From Nemania diffusa (taxonomy: Eukaryota > Ascomycota > Sordariomycetes > Xylariales > Xylariaceae), in contig JBBPUQ010000008.1 of the NCBI GenBank assembly GCA_038501195.1, positions 2,180,501 through 2,244,500 of the forward strand: 64,000 nt of DNA. Reading direction: 5' to 3'. Positions 44,201 through 58,740 of this stretch are shown piece after piece. The notes under the pieces were generated by a model that saw only the letters and a list, made by a program, of their open reading frames with translations, was not told where the DNA came from and did not search any database. The stretch's first letter is position 1. Every line of letters begins with the position of its first letter. Both the position numbers and the translations under genes were made by a program.

Positions 44201-45068
44201 ATGGCGCCCTTTCAAGTTTCGGTCGACCAGCTGGTTGACTTCAATCAAACGAGCCTATACAGTACGTCATTATCCAGCCACAGTCGGCACTTATACGTAT
44301 AGTAGAGATAGAGAGAGGTGATTACCTAACTAACACGGGGGCGTGCACTTCAGTCTCGGCCTTGTCCATCGCCTTCAACCCTCTCTTCTGGAAGTACGTC
44401 TCTCTCCCATGCACATCCCCTGGCCACCCCGTGCACGCTCGAGCGAATACTGACATTCTTCCGTAGCATCGTAGCGAGGCAAGGTTCGGCCGCCCCTCTT
44501 GTGAACCCCGCAGAATGGCAAATTCAATACCCGGTTCTGACACAGCGTAGAATACCACAACAAGGCCCTTACTAAGCTCTTTGGGGGCCACTCCCAAGCA
44601 GCCTGCTACGGGCTTGCCGCAACCATCTTCTCCCTGGGCCTTATCCGCGATGGCCTCTACGAGCATGCACTCCGCGACCAGCCGTCCTACCCGCTCCTCG
44701 AAGCCGCGGAAGCCCGTTACCTCGCATATGCCCTGATCGCCGTGGGGAACGTTCTCGTCGTATCGTCCACCTGGGCTTTGGGCATCACAGGCACATTTTT
44801 GGGCGACTACTTCGGCATCCTCATGGACAGCATGGTCACGGGTTTCCCGTTCAACGTTACCGACGCGCCCATGTACCACGGATCGACTTGCAGTTTCCTT
44901 GGCGTCGCCATCTTGTATGGCAAGCCAGCTGGGTTTCTCCTCACTGTGTGGGTGTATATCGTCTATCAGATCGCCCTCGGCTACGAAAACCCCTTCACCG
45001 CTGGCATCTATGCCAAGAGGGAACGCGAGCGGGCTGCAGCAAAAGGGACCGACAAGAAGTCGCGGTAA
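44201..45068 (+). CDS. opi3: Phospholipid N-methyltransferase (Opi3/PEMT type)
   Basis: Model: join(44201-44261, 44354-44393, 44467-44483, 44551-45068), 211 residues; yeast Opi3 has 206. Exon 3 is a 17-nt micro-exon that supplies the conserved NIVARQ segment; without it the frame breaks. Family marks in order: SALSIAFNPLFWN, IVARQEYHNK, ATIFSLGLIRDGLYEHAL, TFLGDYFGILMD, FPFNVTDAPMYHGSTCSF, YGKPAGFLLTVWVYIVYQIAL and ENPFTAGIY. Four hydrophobic helices fit an ER membrane enzyme that converts monomethyl- to dimethyl-PE and on to phosphatidylcholine with S-adenosylmethionine. The C-terminus is lysine-rich (KGTDKKSR), as for ER retention. A long open frame on the opposite strand is a shadow. Confidence 0.94.
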
Positions 45069-47214
45069 TTGATAACTGTGCTGCGTAGCTGGGTTTGGGC
45101 GGTTCTGCTTGGCTAAAGCCCCTGCGTCCTTCGGAATTAACAAGACCACATAATCACACCTTGAAAGCTTGTCTAGGCAAGTGGAATACGACGGACCGAG
45201 ACTCGTTTGTCAACACAAAATATTTATTACAAAGCTTAATGGGAGCAGTCGGCGATGGTGAGGGGTGTTGAGGGGGATGTTTCAATGGAGGGCAAACGCG
45301 TGCATATAGGAGGCAAATCATATTGTTTATCGAGTCGGGGATAAAAAAAAAAGAACAAGGGTAGGGCAAGGCAAGGCAAGGTAAGGGCACAAAAGAGGAA
45401 CAGATCGGGCGTTGGTGAAACTGTAGACAGTTATTTCCTATCTACAAAGACCCTGGACTCGCGTCAAACATCCTAATCCTCTACTGGCATAAGGCTCGTG
45501 ACAACTCGATATGCAAGTCAGAGGCCCATGCGTGTCTCAGTATGCGGCCGCCTCCATGATCGGACCTTTACACTGTGAGATAAAGTACACGATTATCAAC
45601 ATCGCAGGTAGGTACAAAAAAAGAAAGGATTAACACACGGAAGAAGCAGGTCTCTCTTATATCATATGCGCTACGATGCTGTCATGCGGCAAGTTTTGCC
45701 ATAGCCGTTGGAGAGTCCGATATTCTAATGGCCGAGTCACGCGACCAATTTCCAATTTCTGATTGTGTGCCAATGAGGAGCGATATTGATGTTGTAGAGG
45801 GGATGGAGTCGAGGACCCTTCGCTCTCCATGAGGGAGTTCTTCAAACATTGTGACTTGCGGCTTTCCCCCGCAGCTGCGCAGCTAGAGAGGGGGAACCCG
45901 TGTGACGAAGTTTGCAGATGAATTGTTATCGCGATGAGAATTGTAGCATTCTCGAGTTTGGTGGAGAGTTCCAGGTTAGGTATTATTTACTTGCAGTACA
46001 GTGGGTGTAAGTGATAACACGATCGTATGAGTATGACTAAATTGTAAAATAAACACGTATCCACCGAGAAACCACATGCAGTATTAGTACCAGAACTACC
46101 CTGATAGCAATTAGGTTTTGCGATATATCACGAAAATAGTTATGACTACTTATTATAGCAGTGATGCAGTTGTATGTAGTTGCGTATGTCGATCTCTTGA
46201 GTGAATGATCTGATGGCGGCCGGGTTAGGTAGATGAGATCCCCGGCCCCTGCTAGGTAACATTAGGCATAACACCATGTATAATGGCAGGCCTGGCAGGT
46301 GAACCAAGTGGATTGTAAAAATTGATAGTCGCGAGTTTGAAGTCCTCGGCTCGGCCCCACACAGGCTAGGTATTGAGAAAGATCGCCTTAGGCGCTTTAG
46401 AGGCGCTTTAGAAGGGGTATTGACAGAAGCCTATTTACGACTTAATAAGTACTACCGAATCACGGGCCGTCGAGACAATGCTCTGCGGGTTATATCGGAT
46501 CGGAGACGTACCCCGGATAAAAGCCCCTTAGCCCGAATTACCTAAAAATACTTACGTAGCCCGTATTTCTACGTGGAGTCCTTAGACAATTGAAGTATTT
46601 TTCTTTTAAGCCTCCGTCTAGGATCAGTCTAGCGCTAAAGCAGCACCTATACGGAAAAGACGTAAAAGACCGGGGTTGAGGACCCTGATGGCAAAACGAG
46701 GCAATGACATGAATATCGCTTTACAGTACCGTCACCTTGCATTCACACCGTAGTCCTCAGCGATCCGACACTCGGCGAGGAGTTGGGGTCGACATACGGA
46801 ACGCAGCCACATCCGCTTATCGTCCCGGCTATAACTCCTCTCCGGTACAGACCGGGCGGCACCACTTACACCGCTTGGACCGCTTAGACCCTTGAAATAC
46901 ATACACTGCACTGCATGAGCACCTGAGCAAACGCAAAGGAAACAGCCAGTGTTCTTTGTACTGACCTGCCTACATCATACATACATACACACATACATAC
47001 ATCCATACAACTAACTCAGTTACTAACTCAGTTACTACCTGCCTATTCTGTTTTCCCTGCCGCCGTGCAGAAACTGTATGCATACGAGGAATTGAGGAAT
47101 TGAGCAGCATTGCAGTCTTTTTTGCCTTCTCTACTTTTTTTTTGGTTTACCTAACCGCAGAACAGACTTTTTGGAACTACTTAAAGGCAGAGCGAATCGC
47201 AAGCAGAAAACACG
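45069..47214. other. Intergenic region; no recognisable gene
   Basis: Two kilobases between opi3 and the NRAMP gene. There is a CATA-type microsatellite near 46976-47010 and a duplicated ACTAACTCAGTT near 47010-47034. A weak tRNA B-box-like string (GAGTTTGAAGTCC) lies near 46338, but I cannot fold a tRNA around it. The last 150 bp before the NRAMP ATG are probably its leader. Confidence 0.5.
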
Positions 47215-49256
47215 ATGAACCAGACGTCCAGGACAGACGAACCCTACGAAGGCGACGGATTGAACCAGAGCCCCAATGCATTCTCGAACGATCTCGTGAC
47301 CAACCAGGACATGAACGGAATTGCCAACGCAAGGGAGCGCCGGGGGGCGGCGGCACGGAGCAGCTTAGACGGCTTGGACCAGCCGCCCATAGCCCAGGCG
47401 CGGCCCGCGTCGTCCTCGTCCGAGGAAGACGATATCGCCCTCGCGAAAGGACTGGCCGCTGGGGACGGCCGGTCGCCCGAGAAGTCACGGACGACTCAGG
47501 TGCACATCACCCCCGTGGCGGCGGCGCAGGACGCGTCGACCGCCACCGCCGCCGGTGAGGGATCATCATCTCCCCGCCGCACAGGTCTGGCAGCCGTCCC
47601 GCGCGGCTTGCTCACCTTCTTCATCAACTTCGGGAAGTTCGTGGGGCCGGGCTTCCTCGTCGCCGTGGCCTACATCGACCCGGGCAACTACTCGACCAAC
47701 ATCAGCGCCGGCGCCACCTACCGCTTCCGCCTGCTCTTCATCACCCTCCTGAGCAACCTCTTCGCCATCTTCCTCCAGTGCCTTGCCGTCAAGCTGGGCA
47801 CCGTCACGGGCATGAACCTGGCCGAGGCGTGCCGTGCCTTTCTGCCCAGGTGGCTGAATTACTTCCTGTATTTCCTCGCTGAGGCGGCTATCATCGCCAC
47901 AGACATTGCCGAGGTGAGTGTTTCCTTTCCCGGGGTGCACTTTGTATCTGAAAGACGTTTGGGTTCTGGGTTGCTAACTGGGGACTAGGTCATTGGGACA
48001 GCCATCGCGCTCAATCTGTTGATTCCTCACCTTCCCCTCGTCGCTGGATGCGCCCTGTCCATCTTGGATGTTTTCCTTATCCTCATCTTCTATCGGCCTG
48101 CTGGCTCTATGAACGCCCTCCGTCTCTTCGAGATTTTTGTCATGCTCCTAGTCTTGACTGTTGCGGTCTGCTTTGGCATTCAACTCTCTCTTATCAAGGA
48201 CACGTCGCCTGGCGAGGTGTTCCGCGGCTACTTGCCCAACGATGTCATCACCAAGTCCGAAGGACTGTACCAAGCCTGTGGAATTCTAGGCGCTACGGTG
48301 AGTACGAAACTTTTACAAGAGGCATTGAAGGCCGTAACGGTTTTGACTCCGCGCGGCGGAGATTCGATCCTCTTAACATTGACTAATCATGTATCTAATA
48401 GGTGATGCCGCACTCGTTGTATCTTGGCTCTGGTGTAGTCCAAAGCCGGTTGAGAAATTACGACCAAAAGAAAGGTTTAATGCCACCTGATTCAGTGGGC
48501 TACACCGTCGAAGACATAAACACTGGGGAGAAGACATTCTACGTCCCCAGCCTCTCGGCCATCAAATATTCTCTGAAATACTCCTACACAGAGGTGGCCA
48601 TCACGCTCGTGACGTTCGCCCTCTTCGTCAACAGCGCCATCCTCATCGTCGCCGGCGCGAGCCTCTACGGCAACCCGGCGGCCCCGACCGCCGACATCTT
48701 CAGCATCCACGACCTGCTCGCGGCGTCCATCAGCCCGTTCGCGGGCGTCATCTTCGCCCTGGCGCTCCTCTTCTCCGGCGTGTCGGCCGGCATCGTGTGC
48801 ACCATCGCGGGCCAGATGGTCTGCGAGGGCGCCGTCCGCTGGCGCATCAAGCCGTGGCAGCGCCGCCTCGTCACCCGCTCCATCGCCATCGCGCCCAGCA
48901 TCATCATCGCCGGCGCCACGGGCCGCAACCTGCTCAACGACGCGCTCAACGGCACGCAGGTCGTGCTCAGCATCGTGCTGCCCTTCGTCTCCGCCCCCCT
49001 CATCTGGTTCACGTGCTTCAACAAGTACATGGTCGTGCACCCCGGGCAGGCCAGGGTCCGCGTCGAGGGCAGCCAGGGGACCATGCTCTCCGGCAAGGAG
49101 GCCGCTGCCGGCGCGGACGACCAAGAGGTCGGTCCGGAGACCCCGACCGTCGTCATGATGGCGAACCCCTGGTACATCACCGTCCTGGCGGTCGTCATCT
49201 GGCTTCTCATCGTGATCCTCAATGTCGCCAACTTGGTGCTGCTGGGACGAGGCTAG
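47215..49256 (+). CDS. NRAMP-family divalent metal transporter (Smf type)
   Basis: Model: join(47215-47913, 47989-48297, 48402-49256), 620 residues. A disordered N-terminal tail of about 125 residues leads into the NRAMP core. The metal-binding motif DPGN of membrane helix 1 is at residues 155-158 (AYIDPGNYSTNI), and the helix 6 motif is MPHSLYLGS from residue 338. Other family segments are FLAEAAIIATDIAEVIG and CTIAGQMVCEGAVRWR. About eleven hydrophobic helices are visible. Relatives (yeast Smf1-3) import Mn2+ and Fe2+ with protons at the plasma membrane, vesicles or vacuole. The methionine and aspartate/asparagine ligands are intact. The C-terminal exon is more GC-rich than the surroundings. 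Donors GTGAGT are clean and both introns are phase 0. Confidence 0.95.
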
Positions 49257-50579
49257 ACAAGCACGCAAACGGCTTCGCTCTACAACCGGGCCTGGACTCT
49301 CCACGCCCGAAACCGCGTCCTTCTGGTCGAGAATGGGACTAGACTAGAAGAGACGAGACCCGAACTTTTTCTTCGACCCTTCCTTTGGTTCGTTCACATT
49401 CCACATTCACCGCTCGCCCCATCCCCTCTACCGCGCCGAGGGCACTCGCGGCGCGCCCTTCCACCACAGGGGACGGGGCGTTTCCGCAGACCATTAGCCC
49501 GATTTAGACCCAGCCGCGCCCGATGTCTGATATCTGTCAAGACATTCATCACTGCTCGAGTTTTCCGAGACCACGACTCAATTCAACATTGTGTCGCAAG
49601 ACATCTTCTCGGCGACTCCGTCAGCTAAGCCCACCACCAGTCAGTCATTATAGTCATACGAGAGAATTAGATAAACGCGGCGCATACCACCTAAAAGTAG
49701 TATCGCCGACGTCACATAAATATATAAAATAGGATATAGCTAGAGAATATCAATCGGCCTTTCCGTTCAAACCTCTGCAACCCATATTTGACGGTGATAT
49801 GCTTAAGCATTTATGTGACTGGATGTCTATTTCCTAGTATAAGAGTCGAATTGAGACGGCTCGTCCGGCCCGAAACCCTCAAGTCAGTAGGTAGTAAGCA
49901 TACGACTACGGGCACTTTATCAATAACGTTGAATCGATCTTTTAGTGCCAAACGAGAAAACAGACGTCAGCTATTGCCAATTTATAATTATCGCCCGCGC
50001 GAAACTCTGTAATACTTGTAACCTCTAGGGACAATTCATATTTGTAGTCGAAGGTCGGTCGAGACCCTCATGACTGCCATCGTTATAAATTCATCACTCC
50101 GTAATGATGTGAAATTAATATTATGTGATTATCTAAGAGAAGCATAGCGACATGTCTAGGTTTTTCTCCTATTGTATTAGGTTAGCTCGTTTGGTGATGA
50201 GGTTTTCGTAGTAACCCGCGACAGTCCTCAGTTCTAGGCTGTTATACAACGAGCAAGCAACAATACAGGATTTGAATCGATCCAGATTCAAACCCGAGGA
50301 CAGGGAACACGATATAAGAATGTGTAGAATACACAATATCATTATAATAGTACAATAGTAATTATGATGAAACGAGACAGACAAAGTCCCTATACAGCAG
50401 CTGCACGCTCATGCCTCGAAAAAATGCTCAACGCCACGACATGTACTCCAAGCAATGCCATAAATGTAGTGAAAAATCTAGTCGTTCCCCTGAATATCAG
50501 CCTAAACCCCATCTATTATAGCCCGGTTTTCGCGTGAACCCTTGTCTAGCCATTTCCCAGTTTCAACAAGCCAAGGTCT
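49257..50579. other. Convergent 3' intergenic region; nothing recognised
   Basis: The NRAMP and glycerol kinase genes end towards each other here. The part after about 49650 is AT-rich. A GATTCAAACCCGAG string at 50285-50298 resembles a reversed tRNA B box but lacks the rest of a tRNA. No gene is called. Confidence 0.5.
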
Positions 50580-52495
<1,916 letters not shown>

Positions 52496-52556
52496 CTAGC
52501 TGCTGGGAGGCGAGGCGGGCGTGTGGTAGCAGGCGACAGGGATAGCAACGGGAAAG

Positions 52557-53145
52557 ATGCGAGGAATATTAGCGATAGCAGGAGTAATAAGAGTAGTTGT
52601 GGTCGTTGGGGTCGTAGTAGTATTAGTAGTGGCAGTGATAATAGGATATATCTTGGCAGGTCTCGAAAGGCAGAGAGAGGCTATAGACGACCGAGAGAGC
52701 ATTCCAAGCGGGGAAGATGGACGGTGTGCTTTAGCTATAAGACAACGCCGAGCAAGGGTGTGGAACAGGCGAGGGGTCAGCAGGAATGAGGAGGAAAGGG
52801 AGGAGGAACAGGCGGAAGAAGAGGAGGAGGCAGAAAGCATCATCGGCAAGTACATGGAGGCAGTTCGTCGCATTGGCGGGAGTGGGATGGATGGATTGGG
52901 TACTGTAGATGGGTTAACGGTTAGATACCTAACGTGGGTATGTACTCGGTGCCGTGTTACTGTGTTCAGGTAGGTACTGTGAAGTGTGTTAGGTACCTAA
53001 GTGTGTATAGAGGTATGCAGGTGTACGTTTGTATGTACCTACCTCGGAGCCGGCTAATGTATGACATATGCTATATGCTATCTAACATGTTTTTTTTTTA
53101 CAGGTGAAGATGCCATGCGTGCTATGGTTCCTGTTAGTGCTCTAG
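52557..53145 (+). CDS. Doubtful small single-pass membrane protein upstream of gut1
   Basis: A possible model is join(52557-52937, 53104-53145), 140 residues. The intron would run from GTATGT to a T9ACAG acceptor, which is the best-looking splice site in the stretch. The first 40 residues would form one hydrophobic helix made of Val/Ile repeats (VVVVVGVVVVLVVAVIIGY). A basic, then strongly acidic region (REEEQAEEEEEAE) and a short hydrophobic C-terminus follow. The DNA is triplet-repetitive (GTA/GTT/GAG), so the frame may be an accident of low complexity. No family is recognised. It would share a 166-bp divergent promoter with gut1. Confidence 0.25.
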
Positions 53146-53999
53146 GCCGCGTAGACGAGCGGGTTCGTCGAGTTCATGCGACCTGCAGGTGGAACTGGGG
53201 ATTGTCTAGTCCCTACCGACACTGGAAACTGGGGCAGACTGGGGCTAAAGAGCTGTGGGCCAGGGAGTCATTTGAGCTGTAGAAATTGTTAACTCCCTGC
53301 AGACGTGCTGCCGATCACTCCATTGGTGGATAATTCTCTAGGTCCAGAACCTCTCGATAAGCTGCCTCGGCGTGCGCGCTTCTATAGTCTAATTCCACTA
53401 CACTATCACGAAGATATTTTTATTGCGTTTGTAATGAATTCTTGCACAGCGCGAATTTGTCAATCTAGAGGAATGCCGGGTTTTCCCCCACGCTGTCTTG
53501 GCTATCCATTGTGATTCGCCGAGCGTACGCAGTGGACCATAACCCCGGAAGTAGGTTATGGGCTTCAAAAGTCCTCAGCAAAACTCATCTCCTTCCTTTC
53601 TTATCGACAGGTGCAGGTGACACCTCTCTTTAATTACCCTGGGGAAATTATCGGGCTAAATCCCGCCGAGCAAAACACAATTAGGTTTAGAGAATATTAA
53701 TCTATATGTTTCCCTCTAACGGTTTGCTAGTTCTTTACTTATATAAGTACCTAGGTAGGTATGCAAAAATATAGAGCTCTACAACTTATTGTCTATCTAT
53801 ACCTAGTACTCTGTATAATGAGCTTATCTAACTAGGGACACATGGTGGACCTACCCTCCCTAAATGGTCTTTTAAACTAGAGCTTGAAGTGATCTCTTAA
53901 CTTGTTCAGTTCGTTGATCCCTCGCACAGTTGCAATCGAGATTGTCCAAGCTCCTAGCTATAAAGGGCTATTAGAACTACTAGTGACAAACGTACAAAC
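53146..53999. other. Gene-free transition zone before the AT-rich block
   Basis: Ordinary base composition at first, then increasing AT. It contains a TACCTAGGTAGGTA-type motif at 53748-53761. No coding signal is seen. The change to extreme AT content comes abruptly at about 54000. Confidence 0.55.
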
Positions 54000-54383
54000 G
54001 CTTTAGTTTTTAGTTTTTAGCTTTTAGCTATTTACTTTATATATTGTACTTAAAAATTTTTTATATAAAGCAATTAATTAATTGAAATAAAAGTAGTATA
54101 TTTATTAAGTTTTAGTTTTATTAAAGTAATTATATAATTAGTTATTAATTTAAAATATTATATAAAAGTATTTAATAATTGTTTTAGTACTTTTATTTAT
54201 TTAAACTTTATTAATAGTTATTTATTTAAGCTTTATTAATAAGTGTATTTTTATTGTATAAATAAAAAAAATGTTATTTATTTAAGTAATTATAATTAGA
54301 TTAATAGTTAAACTGCTAGTTATATAACTAAACTAACGACTTAGTACTTAAAGTTTTTATTTTATAAAAAAAAAAAAAAAAAA

Positions 54384-54440
54384 TTGTTGTTGTTATTATT
54401 GTTATTATTATTGTTATTGTTATTATTGTTGTTATTGTTA
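54384..54440 (+). repeat. TTG/TTA triplet microsatellite
   Basis: Alternating TTG and TTA triplets over nearly 60 bp directly follow an A-run of about 18 bases. A simple tandem array inside the AT block; a RIP-altered TTG repeat is one explanation. Confidence 0.75.
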
Positions 54441-54887
54441 AGTTTATTTTATATAAAATACTAAGCAGTATAGTTTTATTATTTATAATTGTTATAATAA
54501 TTACTAAAATGATTTATAAGCTATATATATATAAAAAAAAGCTATATTAATTTATTAATCGAAATATTTATTATATAATAATAATTAATATAAAAAGAAT
54601 TTATAGCAACTTTTTTTAATTAAATTAAAAAAGTATTAATATAATTTAGCTTTATAAAATTAATTTAAGCTATAATAACTAAATTTTATATAATAATAAT
54701 ATTTGTATTAAGTAAAGCTAATATATTATACTAAAACATATTATAGCAAAAAAAAGCGAAAAAGTTGTTTGTAATAAATAAAATAGTAATAGCAAAAACG
54801 AAAACAAAAGTATTATTTATATAAAAAAGTTAATAATTGCTATATAATTAAAAAAAAATTAATATATATATGCTATAATAATAATAA

Positions 54888-54928
54888 TAGTAGTAGTAGT
54901 AGTAGTAATACTAGTACTAGTACTAGTG
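54888..54928 (+). repeat. TAG triplet run followed by ACTAGT repeats
   Basis: About seven TAG triplets run into overlapping ACTAGT palindromes (CTAGTACTAGTACTAG). This is a G-containing island inside the AT block and clearly low complexity. Confidence 0.7.
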
Positions 54929-54962
54929 TTAATATTAATATTAGTATTAATATTAAAAAAAA

Positions 54963-55018
54963 TTTAAAAAAAAAAAAAAATTTAAAAAAAAAAAAAAAAT
55001 TTAAAAAAAAAAAAAAAA
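54963..55018 (+). repeat. Three tandem TTT-A15/16 units
   Basis: TTT followed by 15-16 A residues is repeated three times (TTT at 54963, 54981 and 55000), an 18-19-bp period. It sits about 220 bp left of the left LTR. Confidence 0.8.
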
Positions 55019-55238
55019 GTATAATATTTATACAAAAATTAAAATTAATTAAATATATAAGTTAATTTATAAATATAAATATATAAATATATTAGTATAT
55101 TTTTTATATAAAAATTTATAATATTATTGTATATATTTGTTATATAATAAATTTATATTTATATAGTATTAATATTTAATATAAAACTTATATATATTAT
55201 ATTAAATATTATATTTTAATTAAAAGCTATATATTAAA

Positions 55239-55464
55239 TTATAATTGTTACAATTGATATATTTAAACAAAGCAAAGCTTACAAATAAAGTACTATTTAT
55301 ATATTAATTGTAAAATAAAAAAAAAAAAAAAACTATTTTAAGCTTAGTTTATATAAATATATATTTGTAAATATATAATAAGTTATATATATAAGTTAAA
55401 AGCTCTACTTTAGCTATAAATGCTACTTTAAGTGCTATTTAGTTTAGCTACTTAGTTATAACTA
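55239..55464 (-). repeat. LTR of Gypsy-type element (left copy, 3' LTR of a minus-strand element)
   Basis: This 226-bp sequence matches 61551-61776 along its whole length without a net gap, at a constant offset of 6312 bp. Shared blocks include AAAGCAAAGCTT, AAATAAAGTACTATTT, AAAAGCTCTAC and ACTTTAAGTGCTA. Differences are all C/T or G/A by eye, and this copy carries the T or A state at most of them. On the minus strand a purine tract (GCAGAAAAAG, 55474-55465) directly precedes this copy, as a polypurine tract should precede a 3' LTR. The outer edge could be 7 bp shorter because flanks are AT-rich. Confidence 0.88.
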
Positions 55465-57721
55465 CTTTTTCTGCTAAAAAAATCTTGTTTTAAAATTAAT
55501 ACTTTAAAAATTTAAACTTGCTATTTATATTTTAATAAAAAAAAAGATTACTTTAAATATTTATTTTAATATTACTATACTATAAGCTTTTATTTTATAA
55601 AAGCATATAAAGCTTTTTTATAAATAATTGCTGTAAAATTATAGTAACTTTGTTTATAATTGCATTTATGTTTACATTTTTTTTTTGTAATTTTTTAATT
55701 ACTTTTGTAAAATCTTTTTTTAGTATATTATTATTTTTGTATACTTTTAAGAATTTATTTTTTTTTGCTATTTGTAGCTATTTTTTTAACTGCTTTAAAA
55801 ATTTTGCTGCTTTAAAGTTTGTTTTATAAAATATTAGCAACATTTTAACTAAGTTTTTAAAGTTGTTTATAAAGTACTACTAATTGTTAAAATTTTATTT
55901 TTTTTAGTTAATTTAATATTGCAAAATTTTTTTATAATAAAATTACAAAGTATATATTTGCTTTACTTTTTATTTTTGTTTATTTTTTATAAAAGAAATT
56001 ACTTTGTTTTTAAGTTTATTTATTTGCTATTTTAATAACAAGTTATTTAAAAACTTTTATAGTTAGTTAGTATAATATAAATTTGTTAATTTTTAACTAT
56101 TTAAAACTTTTAATTAAAAAATAACAAAGCTTGTTTATTTGAAAATTTTAAAATATTATTAAGTAAAAAAATAATCTAGCTTATTAAAAAGTCTGTTAAT
56201 AATTCAAAACTAGCACTTTTTTATAATAAATATATAATTATTTACTTTAAAATTAAGTTTTTGCTTATATTAATTTTTTTAATATATTATTTTTTTTTAA
56301 ATTTATTTAAATATTATTTATATTATTTTTATATATTGTTTAATAACATTAGCTTTTTACTAAGCTTTTTTTTAATTTAATCGCTTAGTTAAAAATAAGT
56401 TTGCAAATTTTTACGTTTTGTTTTTTTAGTTGTAGTAATTAAACATTAAAAATTTAAACAGTACTTTATATAGCTACAATTTTATTAAGTTATATAGTAA
56501 TAACACAATAGCAAAATTTATTGCTAGCAATATATTTATTTAATTATTTTAGTAATAATTGCAATAAAAACATAGTTATTAGTTTAAATATTTAATAGCA
56601 ATTTTAGCTTGTTTTATAAATTTATAATATTTTATTAATAACAAAGTTTACTTAATACTTAATATTTTTATTAACTTATTAATAAAAAAAAAAAAAAATT
56701 AAAGTTTTTAATTTAAATTAATTTGCTTTAATAACTTAAAAACTTTAAATAAACTTTTATAATATAATTATACTATTTTTTGTACAATTACTAACTTATT
56801 ATAAAACATTAACTATAATAACTTATTAAGTTAATTTATTATTACAAATATAAACTTGCTTTTTTTTTTATTTATTATTATTTTTTTAAAATTAATAACT
56901 ATATATTAAAACAGTTGTAAAAATATAAAAATAAATTACAATAACTTTAAAGTTTTGTTTTTTAATACTTTTGCTAATTAGCACTTAAAACAGTTAGCAA
57001 TATATTTATTGCAGTTTATTACTAGTTTAAGCTATTAATATTATAACAATATTAGCTTTTTTATTTTATTACATTTAAAATAAACTGTTATTATTTTATT
57101 ATAAACTTTTTTTAAAAGCTTTATAAAAAAGTAATTTATTTATAAAACTACAAGTTGTTTTTTATAAATTACTAAATTTTTATTTAAAGCTTAATTTTTA
57201 AATTAGCTTAATTGTGCTTTAATTTAATATATTTTTAAATTAAAAGATTTTCGATTATATTTTAAAACTTTATTAACTAGTAATACTGTAAGTAATAATA
57301 CATTAATTTTTATATTTTGTTTTAAATAAAATAGCTTAATTACTAAGTTTATACTTATAAGTTTTTTTTTTTTGTTTATTAGTTTAAATAAAATTATATA
57401 TTACTAATGTTTTATTTTGTTTTTTTAAGTTTGCAAATTTTTTTGTTTTTTTAATAGCAAGTTAGCTATTATGTTTTTTAATTTTAGTTAATATATAATA
57501 ACAAAATAATATTAAGTTATTAAATTTGCTTAATTAGCTTATTAAAAATTCAATTGTTACTTAGTACTAAAAAATTTAAAAGCTTAATAATTAGTTATAA
57601 TTAAAAATAACTGTTTTTTTTATATATTTATTAATTTAAGTTGCTAATATTTAAACTTTTTAATTATTACTAACATTTTTTTGTTTAAAATGCTATAGTT
57701 TAGCTTTTTTTTATATAAAGT

Positions 57722-58740
57722 TTTTAAATAATATATAACAAAATGCTAAAGACTATTTTTTTTTTTTTATAATAAAACTTTTATTATTACTTTGTTAAAA
57801 ATATTAGTTTTTATTTAAGTTTTTTTATTATAATTATAATAAGCTAATATTAATACTAAAATTAGTTATTTTTTAAGCTTTAAAAAAGCTGTTTTATAGT
57901 TTTTATTTTATTAAAATATTATATTTTTTTTAGTTAATTTAAATAAAAGTTTTACTTTATAACTATATTTTAAAATAAATTAACAATAAAAGTTGCAAAA
58001 TTTTAAAAACAATTAAACTGCTTTTATATTTATTAGTTGTTTTTAGTTTTATACTATTGCAATTTTTTTAAAATTTACTTTTATTTTGTTTTTTTTTATA
58101 ATAAATTTTAAATATTTAGTTTTAATAATATAAAATTTGCACTTTTTTAAATTAGTTTATAAGTTTATATTTTGTAGCTTTTTTAGTACTTTTTTTATAT
58201 ATTGCTTATGTTTTTTTAAGTTATTTAAATAAATAAATACATTGTTAATATAAATATTATAAAAGTTATTTAAATATTTCTTTAAAATATTGTTTATATA
58301 TTGTTAAAAAGTAGCTAGTTTATTAATTAATTTAAAAAGCAATACTTTATATTTAAAAAAACTATATTTTGTTTTAAAAATAGTTAAATTTTTATAATTT
58401 AAATATATATAAATTTAATAAAATACTTGTTATATATTAATTTTTATAAAAATATTAGCTTTAACAATTTAAGCTAAAGTTTTATTTACTAAAAACAAAA
58501 AATAATAGTTTTTTTTTATAATAGCATTGATTTTTTAATAATTAACATAAAATTTTAGCTTTTTATTTAGTTTTAAAGTAAACAATACTAATACAGCAAA
58601 CAAAGCATTTTTTAAAACAATAAATTTTTTATATAAGTTTTTTACTACATATTTTTTTATAGCTTTTAATTTTTTAATTAATAATTTATATAAAAAATAA
58701 TTAGTTAAATTATTAATAGTTTTATTAAAAATAAAATTAA
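57722..58740 (-). pseudogene. Reverse transcriptase / RNase H relic of Gypsy pol
   Basis: Read on the minus strand, one frame (codon starts at coordinates equal to 1 mod 3, e.g. 58267) keeps the Ty3/Gypsy RT order without any frameshift for about 950 nt. Readable pieces are LKAIKKYVVKNL then KKFIVLKNALFAVLVLF; FYVNY then INAI; the polymerase motif now YINN (58252-58241) followed by HKQYIKKVLKKL; KCKFYIIKTKYLKFII; and FLKFCNFY followed by a stop and FI. RNase H-type sequence follows (near 57800), with stops inside. The changed residues (Asp to Asn, Glu and Gly to Lys, Gln/Trp/Arg to stop, Pro to Leu/Phe) are those made by G-to-A and C-to-T. The enzyme cannot be active. Confidence 0.88.

Noticed and set aside
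44322..45149. 275-codon open frame on the minus strand over opi3
   Set aside because: It mirrors the coding exons and introns of a clearly identified gene, has no domain and no splice logic of its own.
46330..46370. tRNA B-box-like string
   Set aside because: No matching acceptor, anticodon or D arms could be folded; at best a degenerate tRNA-derived fragment.
48492..49304. 270-codon minus-strand frame over the NRAMP 3' exon
   Set aside because: Asp/Glu/Arg-rich composition typical of an antisense shadow of a GC-rich membrane protein exon.
50268..50300. Reversed tRNA B-box-like string with GATTCAAACCCGAG
   Set aside because: Lacks a plausible A box and acceptor stem at the right distances.
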